Origin: Strigops habroptila
Taxonomy: Eukaryota; Chordata; Aves; Psittaciformes; Psittacidae
NCBI RefSeq assembly: GCF_004027225.2
Contig: NC_044296.2
Span: 4,831,943-4,895,942, forward strand
Reading direction: 5' to 3'
Length of the DNA stretch: 64,000 bases
In this document: piece by piece, positions 1 through 19,409 of the stretch
How the letters are laid out: every line of letters starts with the position of its first letter
Position numbering within the stretch: the first letter of the stretch is position 1
Position numbers and translations under genes: made by a program
Notes under the pieces: generated by a model
Told to the model about the DNA's origin: nothing
Database searches by the model: none
What the model saw: only the letters and a program-made list of their open reading frames with translations

Positions 1-71
1 AGGGTGGGCTGTCTTCATTCTTACACAAGGGTCATCCTCAGTAAGAACATATGATCAAAAAGTTCCTTCTA

Positions 72-10086
<10,015 letters not shown>

Positions 10087-10221
10087 GGCGCCGGTGCTGC
10101 TCGAACCGGGGACACCGAGAAGCGATCGGGGTCAGAACCACGGTACCGGCCCGCCGGGAACCGCATCAATGGGACCGCGCAACCTACGGCCACGCCCCCT
10201 TTCTTCCCCCCCCCACACGCT

Positions 10222-10446
10222 ATTGGTCAACAGCCCGGCCGGTTCCAGCACTGATTGGTTACTGGCGGCTTTAGTCCCGCCCCCCGAGTCCTCCCACGCC
10301 GAAGCCTAACGGCTCCCGGCTGCGCCCGTGCCGCTCCGCGGGCGCGCGCCAACTGTATCTCGCGCCACAATTGAAACCGCTCCGTCCGCTCTCGCGGGGG
10401 CCCCGCCCACCGCCCCCACCCCCAAGTCTCGCGAGATCATGCAAAT
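10222..10446 (-). promoter_or_regulatory. Proximal UHRF1 promoter: two inverted CCAAT boxes, TCTCGCGAGA and an octamer
   Basis: ATTGG at 10222-10226 and 10254-10258 gives two CCAAT boxes on the minus strand, 32 bp apart and about 135-170 bp upstream of the UHRF1 ATG. Further upstream lie the palindrome TCTCGCGAGA (10427-10436), the known BANP-type CGCG element, and a perfect octamer ATGCAAAT (10439-10446). Paired CCAAT boxes with about 30-bp spacing are typical of NF-Y-driven cell-cycle promoters, which suits UHRF1. The motifs are seen directly; their use is inferred. Confidence 0.6.
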
Positions 10447-10984
10447 GGGATGCATTTGGGCGTCTTAAAGGGGCCCGTCACCGCCCGCCGGCCCGGTGCG
10501 AGCGAGCTCCCCGCGGCGCCGGACGGGCTGGGGGGGGGCGGCGGCCGCAGCCCCGCGACCCGCGCGCTCACCCGGGGAGGGGGCAGCTCCTTCCCTTCCG
10601 ACCGCGTTAAACCCCGCGGGTGTCAGCGGTGCCCTCAGCCCCGTCCGCATCACCCCCGAAAGCCAAACGGGGCGATGCCCCCCCCCAGGCACCGCTGGTG
10701 ACCGGCACCCCACGGTCCCATTGCAGGGCACGGAGCGGGGGTCGGTCCCGCTGCCGTGACCCCCGAGCGCCGCGTCCCGCCAATCGGCACCAGAGCGGCC
10801 GCGCCCCGCGGAGACCGGCCCCGAGCCGGGGTGTGGGGAGCAGCGGACCCGCGGCCCGGCAGCTGTCATCGGCCTGGGCGCCGCGGAGCCGCTCCCGCAA
10901 CAGCCCCGGCACGGACACGGCGGGGAAAAGCCCCTCCGCCCGCTATCCCCCCGCTCCCGGTCCCGGTGCCGCGGCGGGACTCAC

Positions 10985-11082
10985 CGGCGTGGCGGTGCTG
11001 GAGGCCGGTGCCGCGCTGCGCTCCGCGGGCTTTGGAGTTTGGCGCGGAAAAGCCCCGTGCGCGGCGGGCGCCCGCCCATTGG
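10985..11082 (-). promoter_or_regulatory. Distal UHRF1 promoter and possible non-coding first exon (E2F site, CCAAT box, splice donor)
   Basis: Read on the minus strand, a CCAAT box (11078-11082) is followed by an E2F consensus (TTTGGCGC on plus, 11038-11045) and then by a strong donor GTGAGT (10979-10984) directly after CACGCCG. This is the order expected for a short non-coding exon ending at 10985 that splices to an acceptor just upstream of the ATG exon (a CAG lies about 10 bases before the ATG). UHRF1 is a known E2F1 target in mammals. Exon use is inferred only. Confidence 0.45.
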
Positions 11083-11414
11083 CCGCCGCTGGCGGGAACG
11101 AGCGGGAGGGGCGGAGCCCCCGCCACCGCCTCCCGGGAGCCGGGGTCCGGGGTGGGGGGGGCACAGGGACACCCGCTGGGACCGGCGCTCCCCGGGGGCT
11201 GCACCGGGGATCCGCGACCCGGGAGACGCAAAATCCCGCAGTTCCCAAAGCGCGGGGTCCGGTGCCGGGAAAGCCCCGCGGCCACCGGGACCCGTTATTG
11301 TTCCACAAACCGGGCCACGGAGAGCCCAGTGGGAGAGGAGACCCGAGTGACCCCCCCCTCCCACAGCCACCCAATGCACCTCCTCAGCGGGGGCTCCCCA
11401 GCCCTTCGGGACTG

Positions 11415-11450
11415 AATAACCAGAATAATCCGAATAATCCAAACAATCCG
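11415..11450 (+). repeat. Four 9-bp repeats carrying TAATCC cores
   Basis: Four consecutive 9-mers related to AATAATCCG. Two contain the exact TAATCC core (11426-11431 and 11435-11440) and one contains CAATCC. The AT-rich block stands out in the GC-rich island. Confidence 0.8.
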
Positions 11451-11741
11451 CAAGAGGCCTCTAACCCCCCCCGGGCCGTTAGATCCAGGTCGCTCCAGGG
11501 GCTCCCGTCCAGCCCCGCTGGTGACACCGTGGCCTGGGTGACACGGCAGAGCGAAGCCGATGGGAAGCGCTGCTCTGGGAGGATGTTTTTCCCCCAAAAC
11601 TACAACTACAAGTAAATTGCGCATGGTAAACTTTGCCTCAGACGGGTGTGGGATGGAGTAAACTGCGAGCAGGGGGTTACCAAGAGGTTTCTGAGAAAAC
11701 TCAGCTTCAAAATGAGTCTAAAAGCATGAAAATTGGTGGTT

Positions 11742-11755
11742 GGGGGGGGGGGGGG
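11742..11755 (+). repeat. Poly(G) run of 14
   Basis: Homopolymer G14 at the right shoulder of the UHRF1 CpG island. It could form a G-quadruplex, and its exact length is prone to sequencing error. Confidence 0.9.
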
Positions 11756-12243
11756 AAGACACCGGGGCGGGAAAAGCGGGAATGGCGGCGGGTTGGGCGC
11801 TGCCGGAACAGCTCCGCTGACCCTGCAACCTGCGGACAAAGAGAACACGAGGCGCGCCAAGAGAAAGGCAACGCGGCCTCTCCCGGTTACCCCCAACCTC
11901 TCGCCCTCCAAACAACGGGCTGGGGGGGATCAGCAGCCTCCCGGCCCCAGCGCGAGCTGCCGGCTGCTGCAGTGAGCACGGATGCACAAGGGAACCTCAG
12001 CGTTGCTCCTGTCCTGTCTCAGGATCCATTTGGGATCCCTCGGTTAAGGCAGAGATCACAGGTTGGAAGTCGCTGGCCTAGATTCAGTTAGTCCCAAAGG
12101 TGAGGCGTGTGTCAGCGCACAACAGCCTTGGCTCTGACCTGCAGCACTCAGGCTCCGTTTCCTCTCAGAGCCGAGGGCTTTGCCTTCCCAGAAAGGCAGT
12201 TTTTCCCTGTTGGATGCACTGGAGCCTTACCCTTGCCCTTGGG

Positions 12244-12297
12244 CAGCCCCAAGCCCTGCAGCCTGAGGGGCAGCCGCAAGCCCTGCAGCCTGAGGGG
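12244..12297 (+). repeat. 27-bp tandem duplication
   Basis: Two adjacent 27-bp units beginning CAGCC(C/G)CAAGCCCTGC differ at one position. They lie in non-coding DNA and are a recent local duplication. Confidence 0.9.
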
Positions 12298-12593
12298 GCT
12301 CCTGGATGCTACAGACCTTGTAGAGAGAAGGAGGAAAAACTCATTGGAAAACACTGGAAAAATTGGAAAACATATTTTCACCCTTCTAAGGACAGGCTGC
12401 AAGTCTGAAGCGCCTCAGGTTTGGATGTCCTGGCTTAAAGTTCCAATTAGTTTTGCTTAACAGCACACCTGGATCCGTATCCCACCACCCACATACATCC
12501 CATTGCCAGAGGAGTGCAGAATCCACACCCCTCATGATTTTGAGATGCAGGACAGTTAAATGACAGATTTTTACTACCCTCTTTCAGGTCTTG

Positions 12594-12609
12594 CCCCCCC
12601 CCCCCCCCC
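12594..12609 (+). repeat. Poly(C) run of 16
   Basis: Homopolymer C16 in non-coding DNA; a G-run on the minus strand. Confidence 0.9.
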
Positions 12610-12997
12610 ATTAGGGTCCCATCTCACATCCATTTAGGAACTACCCATATGCATCCAAGCGTGCGACATGCACACACGTCCTTTTACCCTCAGCGGTTCC
12701 CCCCGCAGCGTGGGGAGCTTCCTCTAGGACACAGGCTGCTCAAGGCAAAGGCTTCAGGCAGTGGCTGCCTGTGACCAGTGTCAACTCAGAGTTAGAACAA
12801 GCAGCCACCACCTTCTAGAGAAGCTTCTACTCATTTAGTGAATCCACATAGAGCAAAAACCATGCTGCAGCCTACACACTGCTCGCTTGGGTCTACAGAG
12901 CACTTAAGGCCCAATTCTAGGTCATTCTAGTAGTGGAATGTTGCTCTCATTAGGAGTCGAATGATACCTGCTCTCCTTTTAAGGTCCTCCCTTCCAT

Positions 12998-13297
12998 TAA
13001 GGGATAGGACAAGAGGGAATGGGGACAGGACAAGGGGAATGGCTTTAACCTGCCAGAGGGGAGATTGAGATGAGCTCTGAGGCAGAAGCTCTTCCCTGTG
13101 AGGGTGCTGAGGCGCTGGCACAGACTTTTCCCAGAGAAGCTGTGGCTGCCCCATCCCTGGCAGTGTTCAAGGCCAGGTTGGACACAGGGGCTTGGAGCAA
13201 CCTGCTCTAGTGGAAGGTGTCCCTGCCCTGGCAGGGGGTTGGAGCTGGAGGAGTTTTAAGGTCCCTTCCAACCCAAACCACGCTGGGATTCTGTGAT
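12998..13297 (+). mobile_element. CR1 LINE, 3' tail (5'-truncated)
   Basis: Chicken-repeat-1 non-LTR retrotransposon tail. It shows the usual order: an ATGGCTTTAACCTGCCAGAG-type stretch, GAAGCTCTTCC, GTGAGGGTGCTGAGGCG, CATCCCTGGCAGTGTTCAAG, GGTTGGAGCTGG and a terminal GGGATTCTGTGATT. It is heavily 5'-truncated, as is usual for CR1. It shares a long matching block with the copy at 30,350-30,540, so both belong to the same subfamily. Confidence 0.9.
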
Positions 13298-16200
13298 TAA
13301 ACAAGAACATTGCCAGGGCAGCTCCCAGAGAACTTGGCGCTGGAGAGACAAAGCCTCAGGTTTCCATTGATTGTCAGCAAGAAAAGAACATGACTTGGTT
13401 ACATTGGAGTTATCCCAGAGGCTGAGGATTTTTAGTTTCCTCCCTTTCGGCTCATTTTAGGCATTTCTTTCCTTTGGAGTTGCAATTCTGATTGAAAACA
13501 CTGTTCTGCCATCTGGTAAATGCCCCATGCTGGGAGGAAACAATATCCCGGTCCTCTGCCAGCAGGGATGGCCAGTTCAGCTTATGAAAACCTAAAGAAT
13601 TGGTGAATTAACTTGCAAAAAGATGCAGTTAGCAAGAAAAGAATTCCAACCGTCTCCAGCCCATGGAAATATTGTTCCACGTGAAGTTTGGGCACAATGG
13701 TTTAGGAGAATCCAGAGTCCAGGCACGGACATAAGAACTGGCAGCTGATAAACATCATTAAAACAAGGCTTGGGTGAAGAAACATTGAGAGCTGCTCTTA
13801 CCAATTCCAAGCGGAGGCAAATGTATCCTTGGGTGGGCTGTTGGAGTCCCCACGATTCCCAGTCCATCCCTTACAATGCCTTTATAGCACTTGCCAGGAA
13901 AAATAGCAGGGCGCTGGTGCCATGAAGCCACAGGAAGCATCACAAGAGATCCCAACACCCTCTATATGTTTAACAGGGAGTTGTTCAGCTTGTGGGAAGC
14001 CATCCGGGTTCAGGAACGTGCACCTTTGGCTTCTCCTTCTGCAAACCCCCTGGATCCCACCAGCTCAAGAGGCCACATCTGCCTTGCCCAAGGGACTGGC
14101 CGTGGCGCTGGAATCATCCCAGCGATGGGGAAGCTGTAGAGGAGCAGCTACAGGAGAAGATCCTTTGCCAACCATGAAGGACACACGCAGGGGAAGGGAA
14201 ATGGACTGTTCTACCTGATAGAGGTGGAAAAAACGCCAAGAAGCGACCCTCGGCCCCAGCTCGCTGCGCGGCCTCCCCTCCTCAGTGTCCCGATGGAATA
14301 TTGCTGCTTTACGTGCAAATAACTTACTTCTGGCTTCCACCTTCCCTAAGAGAAATCCTTTGGGGTTTGTGGAGCTTGGAAATCAATGCTCAGATGTGGA
14401 AACCAGTGCAGGGAAACAGGTCCCAAAGCAAAACCATCTGAGCTGGGAACACAGAGGTCTCCCGTTGCCATTCAGATCCTTCACTTTCTCCTACTCAACA
14501 TCCATGAACTTCCACCCCGTTGCTGAATCTTCCTCCTGCCAATGTTTAAGCAATGCCTTAACTAAACTCTGCTACCTCTGTCCTGGGGTTTGCATGATGT
14601 TTCCCTTCTAGCACACGTTGTGTGGCTTAATCCCCAAGCCATGGGAAGTGCTCCGAGAGCCGGGACTCCCTGAACCAGGGCAGTTGGTTATGGAAAATCG
14701 AGATAGCTCCAACATACCACTTTTAACCTCTTGGTTTTGGGGGAAGCATTTGCAGTTGTGCTTTTATGGGAGCAAAAAGGTATTTCCTCCAATTTCCAAA
14801 CTACTTGGCATGAAGGTAGCCAAACTCCAAGACTGGGGAGCGCAAAGGAAGCCGGTGTCTCTGGTTACTGGGGAAGCAAGAGCAGGAGTCTCAGCAACGG
14901 GCTGAGATGGAGAGGACACACTCAGCTGGGCCAGGAGACATCTGTCATCTAGCAAAAACCAACCAGCACCGCGCTAACCCATCCCACCTTGACCTAAGGG
15001 ATGAGGTAGAGCTCAGCAGCAGAGGGAGGAGCAGATGGGTGTGGAGAAACCACCCTGAAAAGCAGCAGAAAGGTGAACGGGGAGACTGGGAGAGCAGCCA
15101 AGGAGCCAGGAGGCTGCTCCCTGCAGCCAGGGCAAAGCCTGAGGACGGGGCTCAGGGCAGGAACCGGCCCCAGCCGCTGCCGCTGCCTGTCCTTAAGCTG
15201 GGGTAGAGGTGCTGGAGGGGAAGCAGGGGCCGGGGAAGCTCCAGGGATGTGCAGCAGCAGCCGGGCAAGTCCTGTTTGCGCTGGAGCGGGGTGAGGGCAG
15301 CAGAGAGCTGCAGCACGTCCTGCAGTGGGAGAGCGCTTTGGAGGCTCGGAGAGCCCCGCGGAGGCAGGAGCCGGGCTGAAGCTTTGGGTACGGCTGCGGA
15401 AGGTCACAGCAGGCTGGTGCCTGCCGAGATCCGCATGCAAACACCGGTGAAAGAGACTGACCGATGGGTGGCGTAGGGCACGGTCCAGCAAGGAGCTGTC
15501 TTCTGCCACAGCCCTGCCTCCATCACTGTGCTCTGGATCCAGACACCCAGGACTACCTCAAGGACACAGGATGTTCCATCAGACTGTGGCCTTGGGCAGG
15601 GCTGCTGCGACAGGGCGCTCAGCAAACACCTTGTGGACTTTGCACAGCAACGAATGGCAAAGCTCACAGGCTGCCCTGTCCCCTCAGAGGGCTCCAGACA
15701 ACACGGTGCTGCAGCTCCTAAACCAAGGCCGCCGGAGCTCAGCAGCACTGAGCCTCTCCAGCAGCCTGCTGGAAGTCCAAGGGCTTTCCCTGACAGAGCC
15801 AAGGAGCAGAAATCAAAGCAACACATTCCTCACCCTTGAATCATCTTTTCTCGTGCCTCTGTGTGCCCCGGGGGAGGTGACCATGGCATGATGGCAGGTT
15901 ACTAACGCAGTAAATGCCACGGAAGAGCAACAAGACCATTTCCGTTGCAGCAGATGAACACTTGTAGATGTGGCGCTTCAGTGGCACGTGTGGTCCCCAA
16001 AGGGACGATGCTGAGCTGTGACGCACCAACAGAGCAGGGAAGGGAATTGCACCTGACAATGGGGACCCAACATCCTCCAAATCCTCCACATGCTCAACAA
16101 ACCCAACCAGCACTGGGACAGCTGAGCAGGATGGCGCTGGAGAGGCCTCGTCCCGTGCAGCCCCACGCTGAAACAAGAGCGGTGGGTTGGCAGCAGGGGT

Positions 16201-16467
16201 GTCCTGGCTGCCCACAGGCACAGGAGATGGGGCTTACGCCTGGGGATCACCAGGAGGATTCTGCCCCATGTCCTGATGATGATGTAGGGTTTGGACAAAG
16301 GCTGGAGTTACTGATGGGATGCTGCCTCTTGGAGGAAGCATCGCCCAGTGCCACAGGGCTTGTTGCGCAGCCAACACAACTCCCCTTCCCTTCCCCAAAC
16401 ATGTTTCTCTGCTTCCTCCCACGTCTTTCCCGCACCCACCAAACTCCTTAGAACTGATCTTGGTTCA

Positions 16468-16497
16468 GTATAAGCACCACATGTGTGGTGCTTATAC
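16468..16497. repeat. 30-bp near-perfect palindrome (14-bp arms, 2-bp spacer)
   Basis: The left arm GTATAAGCACCACA is followed by TG and then its exact reverse complement, TGTGGTGCTTATAC. All 14 arm positions pair. It lies in otherwise unremarkable intergenic DNA and could form a stable hairpin. Confidence 0.95.
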
Positions 16498-17389
16498 ACA
16501 GCTTATGTATATAATATATCTCGTTATGCTTATACGTAACAAGAACCACAGAAATGAGCATACAAACCTTTGCTCTGAAATTGCAACCTCCAGGTTTTCA
16601 GTGTTCTGGCACTGCAGGTCTCCCATCAAGCAGGAGCTCCAGGCATTGCTATTTTGACCTAGTAGCTAAAGCCACACTTTAGATATTAAACATTGTCTCA
16701 TTAATTATAATTATTGGTTATCTCATGCAAACCACTTGCCACTTGTGCTCACATTGGCCTGTGCCACCTTACAAGCCACATTAAGGTGTTCCGTGCAGAT
16801 AGTGCTGGTTTACCCGCTCGGGTGATGAAATACAACCTGCCTCATGGGACTTTCACCATCACCACCACAACTGGCCTACTCAGGCACTTCACAGCCATGA
16901 ACTCACTGACAGTTTGCACCATTGACGCTTTACCTGAGGATGCAGCTGCTCTCCATATACAGGCCAACATTCAGACAACACAGGAGTGATCTTGCTTCCT
17001 AAAACCCCCCAGCAATTCATCAGATCTTCAAAGGACGGACAAGAACATCCATTTTTTCCCCTTCACTCATCACAACCTCTAAAAGCCACCGCGTGACATC
17101 TGCTAAACAGCTTCAGTTCTAACACAAGACATGAAACACTTCACAAGCACGGTTCCCCCTGTGAAGGGAAGAGGATGACAGGAGGGACCATGCGCTGCCA
17201 GGGAGTTGGTTGGGTGAAGGGTTCCCAGGTGATGCTAGAATAGAAAGTTTATGTCACGCAGCCAAATGCACAAAATCTCAGCAGTGCAGGTGGTAAAACA
17301 AGAGGCAAAAGCCACAATAGAAGCTGCAGAAGGTCAGAGTGGACACTGAGAACTGCTTCTTCCTTAGGAGCGTAACGCAAGGCTGGATC

Positions 17390-17560
17390 CCCGTCCCAGA
17401 GAGGCTGTGAGAGATCCTCATCCCTGGGAGTTTTCAAGACTCAGCAAGACGAAGCCCACAGCAGAGCTGACCTGGCATTGCCAATAGTCCTGGCTCAAGC
17501 AGCAGGTTGGGCTGCCTGACCTCCAGAGGTCTTTCCAGCCAGCAGCTCCATGCTAAGCCT
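17390..17560 (+). mobile_element. Old, diverged CR1 LINE tail
   Basis: Degenerate CR1 3' sequence: a CATCCCTGGGAGTTTTCAAG-like block, then a GGTTGGGCTGCCTGACCTCC-like block and AGGTCTTTCCAGCC. It is clearly more diverged than the other copies here and lacks a clean ATTCTATGA-type end, so it is probably much older. Confidence 0.65.
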
Positions 17561-18537
17561 GGCTCAAGGGAGATTCCTTCCCACCTCAAAGCTGAGCACT
17601 GATAATTGCCTACATTTCTGTCAGCTTAACAGCACGTTTTCAAACAGCATTGACAACTCCTGCTCTGCCTTCACGGCTTACAGAAATGGGACCTGAGATC
17701 TCCTGCATTCACTGGCCAAAAACAAGGTGACTCAATCAGTTTAATAGCTTTAGAAGACTTCAGATCATTCTTCCCCATGCCTCAGCTTCCTCCCCCACTG
17801 ATCTTGAGAACAGACAACAGGAAGCTTAATTGATGGTTTCAAACCAGGTTTTGAGATCTGGAGATGAAAAGGCACAAATGGAAAAGCAAAACATTAACTA
17901 AACTTTAAATGATTTGTTATTGCTAATTAAAAAGCTGAAGCCTCCCCCAGGCAGACTCCTGCATTGTTGGGGCTCCTATCTTGAAAATCACAGCAAAGTT
18001 GAGCAGCAGCATGTTTCGCCATCGCTTATCTGCTGTAGCCAGGCAAGGGCTGAGAGTGAGAGAGCATGTCCTGCTCCTTGGGTAGTTACAGCACCCACGC
18101 TGCAGGGCAGGAGAGCTCTGCCAAGAACACATCGGAGCCGAGTGATGTTTCCACATCACAGACCCCACGTCCCACTTCTCTGGAACTGCTTGATGATATC
18201 TGTGATGCCGACAGGAGGAGCAGCCGTTGGCCTGATAAGCTCCACCACCCGCGCATGGACTCCCCAACCGCGCCACTCGCTGCTAACGCAGCCGCTCTGG
18301 GGGAGAAGCCAAGCACAAGCTGCACGTACCCACCCAGGGAACAGGCCCCTGCCCTGGGGAACGGGGCTGGGCTCCTGCCCCAGCACCCTCTTTCCAAGCA
18401 GCTCCAGCGCTGCAGTGAAGCCCAGGCTGAGGACGTGTTTCACATCCCCACTGTGGATGACAGGCAAGGCCCACTCTTGGGTCCGTGTCCCTACAATCAC
18501 AGATACACCTTCATGAGCAGGTCTTTGCGATGGTGTT

Positions 18538-18870
18538 TCATAGAATCATAGAGTCCCAGACTGGTCTGGGTTGGAAGGGACCTTAAAGCTCATCCAGCTC
18601 CAACCCCCTGCCACACGCAGGGACACCTTCCACTAGAGCAGGTTGCTCCAAGCCCCTGTGTCCAACCTGGCCTTGAGCACTGCCAGGGATGGGGCTTCTA
18701 CCACCTCTCTGTGCAACTTGCTTCATTGTTTTACCACACTCACTGTATAAAAATTCTTCCTTACATCTAAGCCTGAATTTCCCCTCCTTTAATTTAAAAC
18801 AATTCCCCCTTGTCCTATCGCTACAGGCCCTACTAAAAGTCTGTCCCATCTTTCATACAGGCTCCCTTGT
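18538..18870 (-). mobile_element. CR1 LINE, 3' tail on minus strand
   Basis: On plus it reads CATAGAATCATAGAG, then GGTTGGAAGGGACC, CTTCCACTAGAGCAGG, CCTTGAGCACTGCC, CTCACTGTATAAA and CCTTGTCCTATCGC. This is the reverse complement of a CR1 tail, with its 3' terminus at 18538. The 5' truncation point near 18870 is approximate. Confidence 0.9.
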
Positions 18871-19283
18871 CAGGACTAGCTCGCTCTCTGGCCAAGCCTT
18901 TCTTGGTGTCCTGAAGAAGGCGGCAGTGTTTGGGCTGGCATGGTGGCAAGCAGGATCACCCCACTCAGAGAGTAAGCCGAGGCATGGGAGCAGGAGCGGT
19001 GCCTGCAGGGTGACGGGCTGAGCCCATTTCACAACCACAACTTGGATTCCCACAGACTTCCATCACCTGCATCCCCCACCACCACCTCCCTGTCCAGGGT
19101 TGCTGTGGGGCAACGGACCCCATCGCATGGCCCCTGCAGTGCTTGAGGATGGACACCCCGGCAGCGATGTCCCTCTTTGGGGGCACCAACCAGCAGCACC
19201 CCAACACCAGCAGCACCCTGGAGGGGCCCCCACCTGCCTCCCGCACCCACAGCTCCCGCCCCTCTCCCTGCCCTCCCCTCCCC

Positions 19284-19409
19284 ATTGGCCAGGGCAGCAC
19301 CTGCAGCGTCTCGATTGGCTCCCTGAGCTGCCCATCAGCCCTCGGGGGTATTTATGCAGGCGAGGTGCAGCACTACCTGTGCTGTCAGCACTGGGAGCGG
19401 AGGAGCCAG
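19284..19409 (+). promoter_or_regulatory. PLIN3 promoter and non-coding exon 1
   Basis: Two inverted CCAAT boxes (ATTGG at 19284-19288 and 19314-19318, 30 bp apart) are followed by a TATA-like TATTTAT (19349-19355). A candidate first exon then ends in GGAGCCAG at 19409, directly before the donor GTGAGG. Spacing fits a start site near 19380 and a first intron of about 5.2 kb to the acceptor at 24651-24652. The motifs are seen; their assignment to PLIN3 rests on position and strand. Confidence 0.6.

Larger units (their letters stand above)
11600..19280. other. UHRF1-PLIN3 intergenic region, no gene recognised
   Basis: This stretch holds CR1 fragments, short tandem repeats, one strong palindrome and unique sequence. 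None of its reading frames shows a known domain or credible exon structure. In mammals ARRDC5 lies in this interval. I looked for arrestin-like reading frames on both strands and saw none. Confidence 0.6.

Noticed and set aside
10620-11615. 331-codon frame on plus upstream of UHRF1
   Set aside because: Pro/Arg/Gly-rich translation of a CpG island, overlapped by equally long frames in other phases; no domain.
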